Of a DNA stretch of 64,000 bases, positions 11,357-26,220 are shown piece by piece. How positions within the stretch are numbered: position 1 is the stretch's first letter; each line of letters starts with the position of its first letter. The notes under the pieces were generated by a model. That model ran no database searches. It was not told where the DNA came from and saw nothing but the letters and a program-made list of their open reading frames with translations. This DNA comes from Glandiceps talaboti (taxonomy: Eukaryota > Hemichordata > Enteropneusta > Spengelidae), in contig NC_135569.1 in the NCBI RefSeq assembly GCF_964340395.1, forward strand, positions 17,752,757 to 17,816,756, given 5' to 3'. The position numbers and the translations under genes are program-made.

Positions 11357-12849
11357 TCATACTAAATCTGAGAATCCTAAAGACGTTCTTTTTTGCACAG
11401 AAATAAACTTTTTTTTTCATCTTTAATAGAGAAACCCTGTATCACAAAATATCAGAGAACACAATTCATCTGTCATTGACAAAATAATTACAGTTTTTTT
11501 GTTTTTTGTTGATGTGATATGAGCCCTCAAGTAAGACGATGAGTATGAATTGAAAGAGATTTACCATAACACTCACAGCCTGTGTAAGATATCAATATTT
11601 TCTGAGTGACTCAAAGAAAACCAAATATTGACTGCATTCCAAACCAATATACTTGTATACCCATGTATAACTTCTATAACATTACTCTCCCGTAACTCCT
11701 AAGCCATTCGCAAATATTACAGTTTTACAATGATGAAAACTACTAAGTTATCACAAGCTGAATTGCAAATGATCTCATTTGAATAACATGCAAATGATCT
11801 ACTTTGTTATGCATAATTAAAATGTACCATTATGACTCTTGCATAAAATACAAGAAACTGAGCATTCTGAATCTCAAAGTTACTTTTTTTTTAAATTTCA
11901 TTTTTTCAAAATTTACTTTTGGCTCAATTGAAACATATATTAAGAATGCATCAAAGTGAATCTGCTGTATTCCACGTTATTGTCGATCTCATTCCATTTT
12001 GTTATTATACCATCTCGTCCATCATTGTCAAACCTTTCCCTTTCCTAGCTTTATTTCCTCTCAGCTGAGTTCCTCTTTCATATCCTTTAAACGATGCGTG
12101 CTGTGCCTGCTTTATGACATTCCCGTTGTTCCGTCACAACTTATTTCCGTTTAGAAAATTGACATGACTATGTATATTTGTGGAAGACAAGAGATTTCTC
12201 ATGATGTATGGTTTTAATTTGTCTTCCATTACCCATTAGAAAAGAAGATGGCTAGGTCAGTGTTTGTTGTAATAAAAACATATGTACATGTATTTGTCAT
12301 TTGGTGGGGTCCTCCATCTATACCTAAATTTTGACAGCTATAACAAGATATTAAGTTATCAAACTACACTACATATAAGTTCAAATATTCTATGCCCATT
12401 GAATCACGACTCAAGTATGAACACATTAAAATCAAAGCTTACTCAGGAAATTATTAAAATGGTACAATTTGGGTGGTATAGACATTTGCAACAGAGAGAA
12501 ATTACCACTCTTCCATGGTCACATATCAAGGGACTTGCTCTAACAAACGCTAGCATCATAAATATTCAACTTTCAACAATCAATGTCTGTTTGGTCGCCA
12601 TCTCAGCTATTCACATGTGTTAACAGATGGACAATAAACTCGCTAGTTTTCATCAAAAATTCATTTCTAGGCTATATTGCCACTATTGTCACTGGCTTGT
12701 CGGTCAACTCACACTGCACTAATATTTCTCTATTAGGAATTTATTGTAAACAGGCAACATACAATATAGTTGCATTCAAAGCATTTATCACAAGCAAAAG
12801 ATTCAAATACATTTTCTACTCTAAATCAAGCAGCTCAAAACTTGAGGAA
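11357..12849. other. intron stretch, nothing recognised
   Basis: About 1.5 kb of AT-rich DNA; short plus-strand frames at 12282-12623 and 12583-12855 have no recognised domain. Confidence 0.55.
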
Positions 12850-13447
<598 letters not shown>

Positions 13448-13578
13448 TGTTATCACACATAAAATTAATTTCAAATATTTGAACACTTTCCTTTCTTGAT
13501 TATTTTAACCTCAATCTTCATTTCAATGAACAATTCAAATTTTTGCACTTAACAAATATTTGAATTTACAAATTATTA

Positions 13579-14110
13579 AGACAAGAGATCATGGTAGAGT
13601 GCAGATTGCAGACTGTAAGACAATAGATCATGGTAGAGTGCAGATTGCAGACTGTAAGACAATAGATCATGGTAGAGTGCAGATTGCAGACTGTAAGACA
13701 ATAGATCATGGTAGAGTGCAGATTGCACACTGTAAGACAATAGATCATGGTAGAGACTAGAGTGCAGATTGCAGACTGTAAGACAAGAGATCATGGTAGA
13801 GTGCAGATTGCAGACTGTAAGACAAGAGATCATGGTAGAGACTAGAGTGCAGATTGCAGACTGTAAGACAATAGATCATGATAGAGTGCAGATTGCAGAC
13901 TGTAAGACAAGAGATCATGGTAGAGTGCAGATTGCAGACTGTAAGACAATAGATCATGGTAGAGTGCAGATTGCAGACTGTAAGACAATAGATCATGATA
14001 GAGTGCAGATTGCAGACTGTAAGACAATAGATCATGGTAGAGTGCAGATTGCAGACTGTAAGACAATAGATCATGGTAGAGACTAGAGTGCAGATTGCAG
14101 ACTGTAAGAC
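13579..14110. repeat. minisatellite, 39 bp x ~13
   Basis: Units AAGACAATAGATCATGGTAG plus AGTGCAGATTGCAGACTGT. Three units carry an extra GAGACTA insertion (7 bp), and AATAG/AAGAG and ATGGT/ATGAT variants alternate. A 39-bp period gives open frames on both strands (MIYCLTVCNLHST repeats); not called as coding. Confidence 0.95.
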
Positions 14111-15035
14111 AGTATGTGAAAAGTAGCAGAGTACTCTTGTCGTCAAGAGAAACGTACGTGACAACGTATACTCAGCAATATTAAACTAATACACCAAATT
14201 CAGGAAATGTATTTTTTCTAAATGAGATAGCCTAACCTATAAAGAAGTTAATGTAAGGAAACTTAGTTATACAGCTAATGAAAGTAATCAAGGAATTCCA
14301 GGCAACCCACACTAATAATATCAAGTGTCAGTGTAAAAACATATATTGGCTCTGACAGTTTCTATTTATTCGTTCAGTTTTATGACTGCCCTCTATGTTA
14401 AGCGTAATGATGGGAAACGAGTTTTAGTCAAATGCAAGCAGCACGTAGTTGACAAAGGTACATTAAGAAACTGCTGCACATCTGAAGATATATGGTTATG
14501 GGGCACAGTAATGAGCACTGCGTTACAAATGAGATGTGCACAGACCATGACTCGCATACCAAATAAGGAAATCACGACAGAGATCATGAACAGCACTTTA
14601 AACTTGGGATATTGTCTCTCGTTTCTCTCTTCTCACGATTCTTACCAGTACAAGCTACTACACTTTTTCCAATCTGCGAAAGTAAAATCTACCTGAGTTT
14701 TCCAGAATTTAAAGTATTTTCCAAAGACCACTAATGTATGTATCAAACAACACAAGTACAAAATGTACATTTTGATTTTCCCAATGATTAACATTAAACA
14801 CAAACCCTTGAATTTCCCTGTCCTTGTTACGAAGACCAAGATATTCCAACAAGATTATATTAATACAAAGATTTAAACAGTGACAAAATGTTGTGTAGTG
14901 AGCAAAAGTCTAATTTTCAAAATCTACTAAACTTAGGAATAATTAGCAATGTAATATTTCCTATTTACAATGTGTACTACAACAATATGTTGATTTTCAA
15001 AGTGAAACACAATTACCTTGAACAAAACATTTTTC
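14111..15035. other. intron stretch, nothing recognised
   Basis: Contains a 116-codon plus-strand frame (14346-14696, MALTVSIYSFSFM...) with no recognisable domain and no codon pattern I can defend. Confidence 0.5.
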
Positions 15036-15812
15036 ATCTACATTCCACCCCTTAATATGTCTAATGTAGTGTTGTATTTTCTACATTCTAACTCTTAATA
15101 TGTCTAGTGTAGTGTTGTATTTTCTACATTCCACCCCTTAACATGTCTAGTGTAGTGTTGTATTTTCTACATTCTACCTCTTAACATGTCTAGTGTAGTG
15201 TTGTATTTTCTACATTCTACCTCTTAATATGTCTAGTGTAGTGTTGTATTTTCTACATTCTACCTCTTAACATGTCTAGTGTAGTGTTGTATTTTCTACA
15301 TTCTACCTCTTAACATGTCTAGTGTAGTGTTGTATTTTCTACATTCTACCTCTTAACATGTCTAGTGTAGTGTTGTATTTTCTACATTCTACCTCTTAAC
15401 ATGTCTAGTGTAGTGTTGTATTTTCTACATTCTACCTCTTAATATGTCTAGTGTAGTGTTGTATTTTCTACATTCTACCTCTTAATATGTCTAGTGTAGT
15501 GTTGTATTTTCTACATTCTACCTCTTAACATGTCTAGTGTAGTGTTGTATTTTCTACATTCTACCTCTTAACATGTCTAGTGTAGTGTTGTATTTTCTAC
15601 ATTCTACCTCTTAATATGTCTAGTGTAGTGTTGTATTTTCTACATTCTACCTCTTAATATGTCTAGTGTAGTGTTGTATTTTCTACATTCTACCTCTTAA
15701 CATGTCTAGTGTAGTGTTGTATTTTCTACATTCTACCTCTTAATATGTCTAGTGTAGTGTTGTATTTTCTACATTCTACCTCTTAACATGTCTAGTGTAG
15801 TGTTGTATTTTC
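15036..15812. repeat. minisatellite, 43 bp x 18
   Basis: Units TGTCTAGTGTAGTGTTGTAT plus TTTCTACATTCTACCTCTTA and ACA/ATA. The left-most units differ most (CCACCCC, CTAATGT), and internal ones differ mainly by AACATG/AATATG. Confidence 0.96.
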
Positions 15813-17159
15813 AACTTGTGACAGAACTGTCCAAATATTCAAACATAATTTGTTGATTCCAACAAAATCTTTCTCTGGCAAGTAAAAAAGAAAGAGAGTC
15901 TTTTTGCTTGAGGGAGTGAAAACTAAAGATCACTGTTCTATACATGTAGGTATGTATTGACTCAGAAGAAACACCAGCTCAACACACAAATTGGCTTACA
16001 ACAATACATTGCTTTGCTATACAAACAGTTAGCTGGAAGTCAAAGACAGAAATGAGCAGAATAAGACACAACAAAGGAATTCCCAACGATCATAAGAACG
16101 GCTGAGAAATAACTCTAGGCAATATGGTTTGTTTGTTGAAAAATGTTCCACAGTACCTACATGTATATATATCTAAGGGCTATATTGAGAATTTATTTGA
16201 AAAACAAACTTTCAGCATTTTACTCCAAATAGGATAGTAATGTTGGTTTATATTAGTTTGTTGACACACTAAGATAATGAAACAAATTCATAATGCTCAG
16301 CTGCATCCCTAGTTCACATTTGCATATTGCTATTTTGGCCAACAGAGATTTACAGTGTCAGCATCCAGCTAAAAAATGTGAAGCATTCATGAAAGCAGAA
16401 TGACTACTTCTTTTTCTCCCTGGTATTTCATCGTATTGTGTTCAGGCATATCAGAAACATGATGAACTTAAAGCACCCTGTAAAAATGTCACTTATTTCA
16501 GGTAACACTATTCTTTCTTTCATATGTTACTGGATAAAGTATCAAAATAACACATCAAGAAGATTAGGTTGTGTATTTTATCTGATAAAGTGGGCTTTCT
16601 TAAAAGCATACCACTTTCTGAGTTACTACAACTTAGCGACATATTCTATACAGATACTATGACTAGACTACTGCACTCTGTACTCTGTAGTCTTTGCTTA
16701 TAGCACTGTAAAAACTGTTGTAGTTTCATCCCGATTTAGTTTGACATAAAACAGGATAAGCTTGTTTCACTGGACACCAATATTCTCAAGTACCTTACTT
16801 TAAGTACATTTGGTGGCTCAAGCCAAGCTTTGGCAGCTTGATCAACAATCAAAACAAGACCCAGACATCGATCCCCAAAATAGGGAACACAACACCAAGG
16901 GTTTTTTTGTTCGTCTTGTCATGGGTATACACATGTACAATCAGTCTGTCTTTTAGTCAGGCTTAACATTAGCATGACTGCATCTGTTCCAACTGACAAA
17001 GAGAACTGAAAAGCGTTTTATACGGTACCTATATGGTTGAATTCGACTGAATATAATTAGTCTAAAACGCTGTCAGGTTAAACAATCACAGAATTCCAAA
17101 TATCTAAACAATTTTTGTATTTACAAGAAACGTCAAAGCTCTGAAATGAAACTTAGACA
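15813..17159. other. intron stretch, nothing recognised
   Basis: AT-rich DNA without recognised genes or repeats. Confidence 0.55.
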
Positions 17160-18085
17160 CATATCAATTTATAGTAATTGTAAACAACGCTTGTGACTTA
17201 CATATGTAGAAAAATATCAATTTATAATAATCGTAAACAACACTTGTGACTTAGAAACATATCAACTTACAGTAATCGCAAACAACACTTGTGACTTAGA
17301 AACATATCAACTTACAGTAATCGCAAACAACACTTGTGACTTAGAAACATATCAACTTACAGTAATCGCAAACAACACTTGTGACTTAGAAACATATCAA
17401 CTTACAGTAATCGCAAACAACACTTGTGACTTAGAAACATATCAACTTACAGTAATCGTAAACAACACTTGTGACTTAGAAACATATCAACTTACAGTAA
17501 TCGTAAACAACACTTGTGACTTAGAAACATATCAACTTACAGTAATCGTAAACAACACTTGTGACTTAGAAACATATCAACTTACAGTAATCGTAAACAA
17601 CACTTGTGACTTAGAAACATATCAACTTACAGTAATCGCAAACAACACTTGTGACTTAGAAACATATCAACTTACAGTAATCGCAAACAACACTTGTGAC
17701 TTAGAAACATATCAACTTACAGTAATCGCAAACAACACTTGTGACTTAGAAACATATCAACTTACAGTAATCGCAAACAACACTTGTGACTTAGAAACAT
17801 ATCAACTTACAGTAATCGCAAACAACACTTGTGACTTAGAAACATATCAACTTACAGTAATCGCAAACAACACTTGTGACTTAGAAACATATCAACTTAC
17901 AGTAATCGCAAACAACACTTGTGACTTAGAAACATATCAACTTACAGTAATCGCAAACAACACTTGTGACTTAGAAACATATCAACTTACAGTAATCGCA
18001 AACAACACTTGTGACTTAGAAACATATCAACTTACAGTAATCGTAAACAACACTTGTGACATAGAAAAATGAATTTATCGTAATC
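17160..18085. repeat. minisatellite, 45 bp x ~20
   Basis: Units AACAACACTTGTGACTTAGA plus AACATATCAACTTACAGTAA and TCGCA/TCGTA. Interior units are almost identical. The outermost units at each end are diverged, as expected for arrays growing from the middle. Confidence 0.96.
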
Positions 18086-18403
18086 GGAAACAATGATTTA
18101 CATTGAAAACAACGAGCAACTTAAAACAGTCATTGCAAGCAAATCACATTTCATCGTTATTTTCTCTCTTGAACTTAAATTTGTTTGTGCGACAACTGTA
18201 TTTTTGATATCATTATTTATTTTTGATATCATTATTTTTACAGGAGTCTGCAAAACATGCAAGACCTTGTATTTGTGGTCAAGTGTTGAAAGATGACATT
18301 AAGGCTTTTAGCAGGTTTCAAAATCACTAGAGCAATTAATTAGAGATCACAGAATATTCAGACTCAATTTGCATGTCATGAGGGATGTGGCAAGCATTTC
18401 AAT

Positions 18404-18948
18404 ATCAGTCCCAGACTTAGTGACTATGCATAACATTTCAATATGAGTCTGACTTAGTGACTATGTTTAACATTTTAATGAGTCCCAGACTTAGTGACTA
18501 TGTTTAACATTTTAATGAGTCCCAGACTTCGTGACTTTGTATAACATTTCAATAAGTCTTAGACTTAGAGACTATGTTTAACATTTCAATATGAGTCTCA
18601 GACTTAGTGACTATGTTTAACATTTTAATGAGTCTCAGACTTAGTGACTATGTTTAACATTTTAATATGAGTCTCAGACTTAGTGACTATGTTTCACATT
18701 TTAATGAGTCTCAGACTTAGTGACTATGTTTAACATTTTAATATGAGTCTCAGACTTAGTGACTATGTTTCACATTTTAATGAGTCTCAGACTTAGTGAC
18801 TATGTTTAACATTTCAATATGAGTCTCAGACTTAGTGACTATGTTTAACATTTCAATATGAGTCTCAGACTTAGTGACTATGTTTAACATTTTAATGAGT
18901 CTCAGACTTAGTGACTATGTTTAGCATTTCAATATCAGTCTCAGACAA
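18404..18948. repeat. degenerate minisatellite, 36-40 bp x ~14
   Basis: Units of GTCTCAGACTTAGTGACTAT plus GTTTAACATTTTAAT(AT)GA. The optional AT/ATAT insertion makes two unit lengths that alternate in the right half. Confidence 0.9.
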
Positions 18949-20108
18949 CAAGGAAACTTCCAAAGCAAACAAAATTAGCATTGTCATCATCATCTGAGAG
19001 CAATAGAATGATACTAAAAATATAAATATGTTGGCCAAAACTTCGATAATTAGATTGTTTGCTATTTCAAAAGGAAGAGATGGTGAGCTGCCATACTCCT
19101 TTAAGTTTACTGATGGTGAGCTAGCATACTCCTTTAAGTTTATTGATGGTAAATTACACTGTCATTATGATTTAAAGATCATAATACACAGTTGTTAATT
19201 CATTTGCCAGTTACTGTTTTTCTCTCAGTCGTCTATGTTTATACAAACGATCAGATGTTGCTGTCATGAGGAAAGAAGGCAAACGATCAGATGTTGCTGT
19301 CATGAGGAAAGAAGGCCATAATAAGGTTAAGACTTTAAATACAGGAAATGAGTCTACTATCAACTATTTCTACACTACCAGTTGCCTTTAACATCATTAT
19401 ACTCATATATTAATTGGCAAATTTTCAAAAATGTTGACAAGGTGGTTGACACAGTACAGTATAAATTAGGATGAAACTGACATGCACTCTTCAAATTCCA
19501 TATAATTTGGCACATACATTAACCTAAGAAAGCATGCTTGTACAAAAAAAGCCTGTTACCATAGTTTTTTTAGTTTAATGAGTTATTTGCATAATTAGTG
19601 ATTCCCTTACCTGGGAGGCATTCAGTTTAAATCTGGTTTTAAAAAGCTATATGCATTTGAATGAAAGATTGTCAAGTTTTAAACACTTCGTTACCAGGGC
19701 AACTAGAAATGTGTGTGTTGTTTGTGCTCACAGATCTTGGACTTTGCTAGGATATTTTCCCTAGATTCAATACGAAAAGTCATCAATCTTTGATAGAACT
19801 AACATTAATTTAATGCTAGCCTGACCTTATATTGTTATACAAACAAAAGAAAGCCTGCTCCATTGACAGAACATTACATTGTCTAATAACAAGTTGTACA
19901 ATAATTCCTGTTTTGTACCACTACTTGTATAATCCTTATCTCTACTTGGCAAGCCTCTACAGTTTACAGCAACTGACGACTGTACAAGTACAAGTTACAA
20001 GTGTTATTCATATCATATATAAACACAAAACACAGAGAAATCATTGCAGGCACTCATATCAACACCTAAATGTCTGCCAACACAACACTTCATGACTGAG
20101 TGATGAAA
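18949..20108. other. intron stretch with two short duplications
   Basis: A 33-36 bp duplication at 19078-19150 (GATGGTGAGCTGCCATACTC type) and a 36-bp duplication at 19245-19316 (AAACGATCAGATGTTGCTGT type). Nothing else recognised. Confidence 0.75.
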
Positions 20109-20190
20109 TTTGATTTGAATTGAATCTTGTGCCGACAAAGTCAGAAATTTGATTTGAATTGAATCTTGTGCCGACAAAGTCAGAAATTTG
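20109..20190. repeat. tandem duplication, ~39 bp x 2
   Basis: Two copies of GAAATTTGATTTGAATTGAA plus TCTTGTGCCGACAAAGTCA. Confidence 0.85.
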
Positions 20191-21480
20191 AAGTGAAAGT
20201 TAACAACACTACTTTTGTTTCAAAATTAGCATTTGAGAATTCAATTTGAAGTTTGACATGAAAAAAGTTTGCTACAATCTAGAAATTATTTTCTTATAGT
20301 TAGTACTATGCTACAAAAGCTTTGTCTTAGGTTTCCTTTCAAATTACCATCACAATATATGAAATGTGCATATTTCACCAGATTTTGCCAGCTGAAACTT
20401 TAGAAAAAGTTGTGGAAAAGATTGAGACCAAGTTTTAGGTGAGTTGTGATGTCATGTAACACTGTAAGAACATATCATCATCAAATGATGTTGATTTTAC
20501 TACTATCTCTAATCATAACAACACCAAACAATTAGCCACTTTTACTATGTTTTTATGTCTCCTGACAAGTGCTTCACAGATGCTTTCCCAAACTGTAATT
20601 ACAAGAGAGGCATATAGTGTCTCATATGTTTACCATTTGTAAGCTAAATTGATAATGATACAACTGCATTGGACCATCACTTCACTTCAATTATATCTTT
20701 CTTAAGTTCAAGCTTTTACCTAAAAAAAAAGGTAATGTCCAAACACAGAAATGTGGAACTCTCCATGCACAATTAGAAAACAGTGAAATAACGGTTGACT
20801 CCAGTAGTCTCAGTCTACCTCCTACACAATCATTCTACAACACAGAATGGTTGAGATGACCTTTGACCTCCTATGAGTGTGTCCTTTGTGGCGTAGTCTG
20901 GCCCGAGTACAACCGCTGATGAGTAATACAGTATTGATAAAGTTGGTGTGTGAAATGGAAGACTACTTCCACACTGAACAAACAACTTCCTCTAAAACCC
21001 ACACAATTATATCTTTCTTCAACAATGGCCACTGTTTTCTGTTCACTGACTAGAACTGAATCATAATATTAGTTACTGACAAAATAATACAAGGGTAGGC
21101 ACACTATCCCACATAGTTTATTTTACAACTGTTGAATTTGAAAACCTACCTATCTATCTGGGGGTGGGGTGGGGGGTTACACATTCACATAGTTACTAAT
21201 TTTTTTTTTATTCTTTTGATTATATTATTTCATTTTTCAGTGTACTGTAGGCATTGCACAAACTATGGATGAAGCACTCACCCAAACATTTGATTCAAAC
21301 TAATCTTCTGAGATAATATTTCAACCCACGCGCCTATCAAATTTGAAATAAGATCAGTAAATGAATGAGTGATACTATTTGTATGAAGTAGTAACGATCT
21401 AAAAAGTGTAAAAGTTGACTTGTTTTTGAAGCTGTAGAAAAGATAAACATAGACTGTACATGTACTAATAATCCAAATAA
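20191..21480. other. intron stretch, nothing recognised
   Basis: AT-rich; includes a short G-rich run near 21160-21175. No gene recognised. Confidence 0.55.
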
Positions 21481-21686
21481 CTGAGCCCTGACGATTCCAC
21501 CATACCTAAGATTTGCCTTTGATAATGAAAGACCATATTTTGTGAGATAACTGTGCCCTGACAATTCCACCATACCTAAGATTTGCCTTTGATAATGAAA
21601 GACCATATTTTGTGAGATAACTGTGCCCTGACAATTCCACCATACCTAAGATTTGTCTTTGATAATGAAAGACCATATTTTGTGAA
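21481..21686. repeat. tandem repeat, 70 bp x 3
   Basis: Three near-identical 70-bp units starting CTGTGCCCTGACAATTCCAC and ending ATTTTGTGAGATAA, directly left of a SINE. Confidence 0.95.
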
Positions 21687-21694
21687 AACTTTGA

Positions 21695-22048
21695 TGGAGT
21701 CATGATGGGTGAATGGTTAGCGTGACCGGCTTGGAATCTACAGGTTGCAGGTTCGAGCCCCGTTGCTGCCTGCTGTTTGTTTCTGAGTGGCTAAAGTCCT
21801 TGGGCAAGATTTGAACCACGACTGTGTCTCAGTCAACCCAGCTGTATAACTGGGGACCTGGTAGGATGTAGGTTGCAATGTGAATCCTATGCGCTTAAAT
21901 GGCTGCAATGGATTGTATGCTCCCCGGGGAGTTGAGGAAGACTAAAGGGCCGTTGTGCTGTTCTGATCTGAGCCAGGGCCTAGGGGTAATAATTGTAAAG
22001 CACTTTGAGCACGGAGTGGGAAAGCGCTATATAAGAAACCAACATTAT
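21695..22048 (+). mobile_element. tRNA-derived SINE, ~354 bp
   Basis: The 5' part is tRNA-like, with an A-box-like TGGTTAGCGTGACCGG and a B box GGTTCGAGCCC. The middle contains GTCCTTGGGCAAGATTTGAA and CTCAGTCAACCCAGCTGTA, which resembles a central domain conserved in SINEs across many animals (V/Nin/Meta-type domains; I cannot tell which). The tail GTAAAGCACTTTGAG ... AAAGCGCTATATAAG is like the 3' end of L2/CR1-type LINEs. Possible target-site duplication AACTTTGA (21687-21694) and AACTTGGA (22049-22056), with one mismatch. Not a functional tRNA: the acceptor stem is not closed. Confidence 0.8.
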
Positions 22049-22056
22049 AACTTGGA

Positions 22057-22959
22057 GAAACATTTCCATTTCAGATTTGAAAACAATTTTTGAGTTCTGA
22101 TAATTTTCCTTCACAAAATGATTGAAAATAAATATTTGTGATTGCCTGTGTTTGGCATATTGACCTTCTTCAAACAAACCATAGACCTTAATATCAATAT
22201 TCAACTAACTATCACCAGATATTGTCACATCATTCTCAAGTCCTACTCTCTTTTTGAAATACTAAACTGCAGATTTGAGTTCAATTCTTTTTCTTCACAA
22301 AATGCTATTTGTATTCACAACAGATGAACATGCAAATGTATCTTTCAACAGTTATATTCTACAACTTACAACAATTTCTCATAGCGTTTCTTTTACATGT
22401 TCTTACTTACATTTGCTAGTTCCCTCTTCTTTTTTCTTAAATCACAATAAAATTTTGGAAAATATTGTTCAAAAAATTTATTAAAATATTAGCAAACAAG
22501 CCTTCAATTGTTCTGTCAAATACTGAAATTCTATGTACATAAAATCACTGTTTAGAAAGTCCTAGGACGGCCACTTTACATATTTTTAGTCCATTTTCAC
22601 AGCTGGTATGACATTATTAATTTAGATCAAATTTATTTTAACTAAAAACAACATTTTAGCCAATTCTGATGGTATACCCAGCATATAGTAGTTTTTTAGG
22701 AACATGAATGTTTGTAATATAAATATTTTGTTCATTTGTGATGTCAATAAACAATCAACACATTTTTTTTTTACCAAAATTGTCTTATTTTAAGCCAAAC
22801 TTTCATTGTGAATGTGACATTGAATGTGTGTACAGTACATTGTATATTTGCAAGTATGATGAAGAAAATTTATTGTCCAGTAAAATGATATTTAATTTTC
22901 AAAGATTAGACAATTCAAAGTATTTTTATATCAATTTTATTACCCAACTTCGTAACACA
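22057..22959. other. intron stretch, nothing recognised
   Basis: Very AT-rich DNA; open frames of 60-100 codons look random. Confidence 0.55.
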
Positions 22960-23580
<621 letters not shown>

Positions 23581-23639
23581 AGGTCAAAGGTCAGGGGTCT
23601 TAAAAGAAAGCTCATATTTGATAACATGGGTGTAGGCAC

Positions 23640-24026
23640 TTGAATGAAGTCACTACGTATTACACTTCCAAAGTTATGATGCATAATGTGAAATTTAACA
23701 ACAAATATGGCCACCACTCGGCCATATTTGATTCTGTCACAAAAGAAAGTGATGTGCATATGTCTCACATAGTATGTTACCTTTCTGACGATTTTCGTAT
23801 CAGACTTTCCAACAATTTAAAGAATCATCTGAACAAGTTATTATTAATTAAAGTTTGGTTGAAATCAGTTGGTGCATGCCAGAGATATAGGGGTGAACGC
23901 ATGTACACACACACACGCACGCACGCACGCATGGATGGATGGACAGATGGACGGAACCCAATGTACAAGTCTCCTCAAGGTGGTGCTTGTTTGGGAGTAT
24001 TAACTCATTTGGTAACTAAAAAATGG
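23640..24026 (+). mobile_element. repeat family B, copy 3
   Basis: Contains ACAAATATGGCCACCACTCG with GCCATATTTGATTCTGTCAC, AGTTTGGTTGAAATCAGTTG, a CACGCACGCACG/ATGGATGG tract, CGGAACCCAATGTACAAGTC, and a degraded end. It matches copies 1 and 2 in order of parts. Confidence 0.65.
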
Positions 24027-24747
24027 TCATCTTTGTACTTGGGAATATCAAAATCAAAAAATTTGCAATGACAAAAATTTTCAGAGTAACAGTATTTCTA
24101 GAATGTTGTCATGTCATTACTCTATGCTAACAGCATCCTGTCACTTCTAATAACTGTCACTTCTAATTACCAAATCAATGGTAGCAGGAAAACCATAACA
24201 AAATTATCATTCCACAGTCACCAGTAAAGACAACCAATCCATCTTATTAAACCACAGTTCTTCCTAGACCACCATGAAACCACGAAATTCTGAAAATCTA
24301 CGGAAGTTTAATGGGAATCATGACATAAATTTACCATCAGAATAAAGCTTTGTTACTGCAGTACTTCTGGCTACACCTTCACGGTTTAATAACTCACAAT
24401 AGTAAGGTTCACAATTCTGCTTTGTTCTTCTTCTTCCTTCCCTCTGTACATTTACAATGAGAATATAATGAAATAATGTCCACCTTTCCCACCAAAAAAG
24501 ACATCAATCAAACAAACCTACTTCCCCCCAATTTGCGTGTTTGCATACAAAGTCATCAGGTCACATGAGTCCAAATTGAACCCTCAAATTTGCCTGCTTA
24601 TGTACAAAGTCATTGGGTCACACAAGTCCAAACTGTAGACTCCACAATTCCTCCATGCATCTTTCATGAGCAGCACATAGTTGTCATGGTAATGATAGGT
24701 GGCAGCTGGTTGACAGTGTTCTGAATCAACCAAATGTATAAAAGTGT
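24027..24747. other. intron stretch, nothing recognised
   Basis: AT-rich; a diverged duplication (TGCATACAAAGTCATCAGGTC and TATGTACAAAGTCATTGGGTC) near 24540-24630, otherwise nothing. Confidence 0.55.
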
Positions 24748-24868
24748 ATTCAACAACATGTTCACAACAGAGTATTCCAATGACATTTTCAAGACAGAGT
24801 TTTCCAATGACATTTTCAAGGCAGAGTATTCCAATGACATGTTCAAGACAGAGTTTTCCAATGACATT
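24748..24868. repeat. minisatellite, 27 bp x ~4
   Basis: Units of CAATGACATTTTCAAGACAG plus AGTTTTC with T/A and A/G changes. Confidence 0.9.
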
Positions 24869-25658
24869 CTGCTGCAGAAATACTTGAGTGATACATACAA
24901 TACCATTTTAAGTTAAGGTTTTATAATTAGCTTTCACTAACATTTTAAAACATTCTCAAAAAGGTACATCTTACTGAAGAAAGAATTCACCTGTGACCAT
25001 TACATGTACGTCCTTAACCATTATAGTGTGTAGTGCCTACCTCCAAATACCTTCACCTTAAGTGTCTAAAATACCAAATCACCCATGACATTGAAAGATA
25101 CCACTTGTACCAGCCTTCAACCACATCAAAACAAGACTGTTGTAACTTCTCCATTTCTTAGTTGTTACTTTGAAGTAATTCAACTTTAAGTGACGATCCT
25201 AAATTTCATATTCACCTAGCAAAGTGGATTACATGTATTTGCGCACTATCTTGAAAGATATTGATTTGATTAAAGTACTAGAGAGACCATTTCATTATAC
25301 GTCACAAAGTCACATTATTGAGGATATATATGCAACAAATCAGCATAAACTAGTGAGTTGATTGACAGACAATTATCACTGACATCTTAGAGTCAGTCAA
25401 ATGTGATTCAAGATGGCAATATGACTATAAACTGATCACTTGTAAATCACATTTCACATTACACTCAGAATATGAATAGAGTTATAAATCTTAACAAAGA
25501 AGGATAAAAATATCAATTTTCTGGTTTGAAAGACTCGGCCAGGAAATGTGTATGACTGTGGGTTGGATTGAGTTCATCTGTGTGTGTCTGTGTATGTTTC
25601 TTACCATGACATGTTGACAGATTCTGGCTACATGCCTATACTAATAGTGTTTCATTAG
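24869..25658. other. intron stretch, nothing recognised
   Basis: AT-rich DNA; no element recognised. Confidence 0.55.
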
Positions 25659-25785
25659 CAAGGAGGTGCCAACCATGTAAAACACAAGGAGGTACAATGG
25701 AGGTGCCAACCATGTAAAACACAAGGAGGTAGGTGCCAACCATGTAAAACACAAGGAGGTAGGTGCCAACCATGTAAAATACAAC
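25659..25785. repeat. minisatellite, ~26-33 bp x 4
   Basis: Four copies of AGGTGCCAACCATGTAAAAC plus ACAAGGAGGT, with unit length varying by a short AGGTACAATGG or AGGT insertion. Confidence 0.88.
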
Positions 25786-25944
25786 AACTCACTAAGTCAC
25801 AGGAATTTTGTACAATAGCCACACAATAGATTCTCACCATGTTAATTTATATCTTAATTAAAATCTGTCTAAGAGAACGCTGACTCAGTGACAGAGACAG
25901 AGGAACTTGTTCAGACTTGAGCTTTCAGAACACAACAGAAATCT

Positions 25945-26078
25945 ACATACCCCTAAGAATGTTCCCACCAAACTTCAGACCAATCTACCCAGTTTTGGAG
26001 TTTAAGCTTTTTCACAAAATTAACATCTCTCAAATCACTGGCAGTTTTTGAGTTTAAGTCATCCACACACACATACAC

Positions 26079-26117
<39 letters not shown>

Positions 26118-26220
26118 AACAAACAGACAGGTAGACAGACACCACACGACACCACACCACACCACACCACACCATGCCTATAGCACTACTGAACTTTATT
26201 AGTTCAGTTGTGCCAAAAAA
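25945..26220 (+). mobile_element. repeat family A, 3' fragment
   Basis: CCTAAGAATGTTCCCACCAA, TCCACACACACAT, (CAGA)n at 26081-26130, a CACAC-rich run, CATGCCTATAGCACTACTGA and the end TCAGTTGTGCCAAAAAA. The 5' half is missing. Confidence 0.75.

Noticed and set aside
14346-14696. 116-codon plus-strand ORF as a nested gene
   Set aside because: No recognisable domain, signal peptide or convincing start context. The length is compatible with chance in a 54 kb intron.
21701-21775. A functional tRNA gene
   Set aside because: A and B box-like sequences exist, but no closed acceptor stem. The sequence continues into a SINE body and LINE-like tail.
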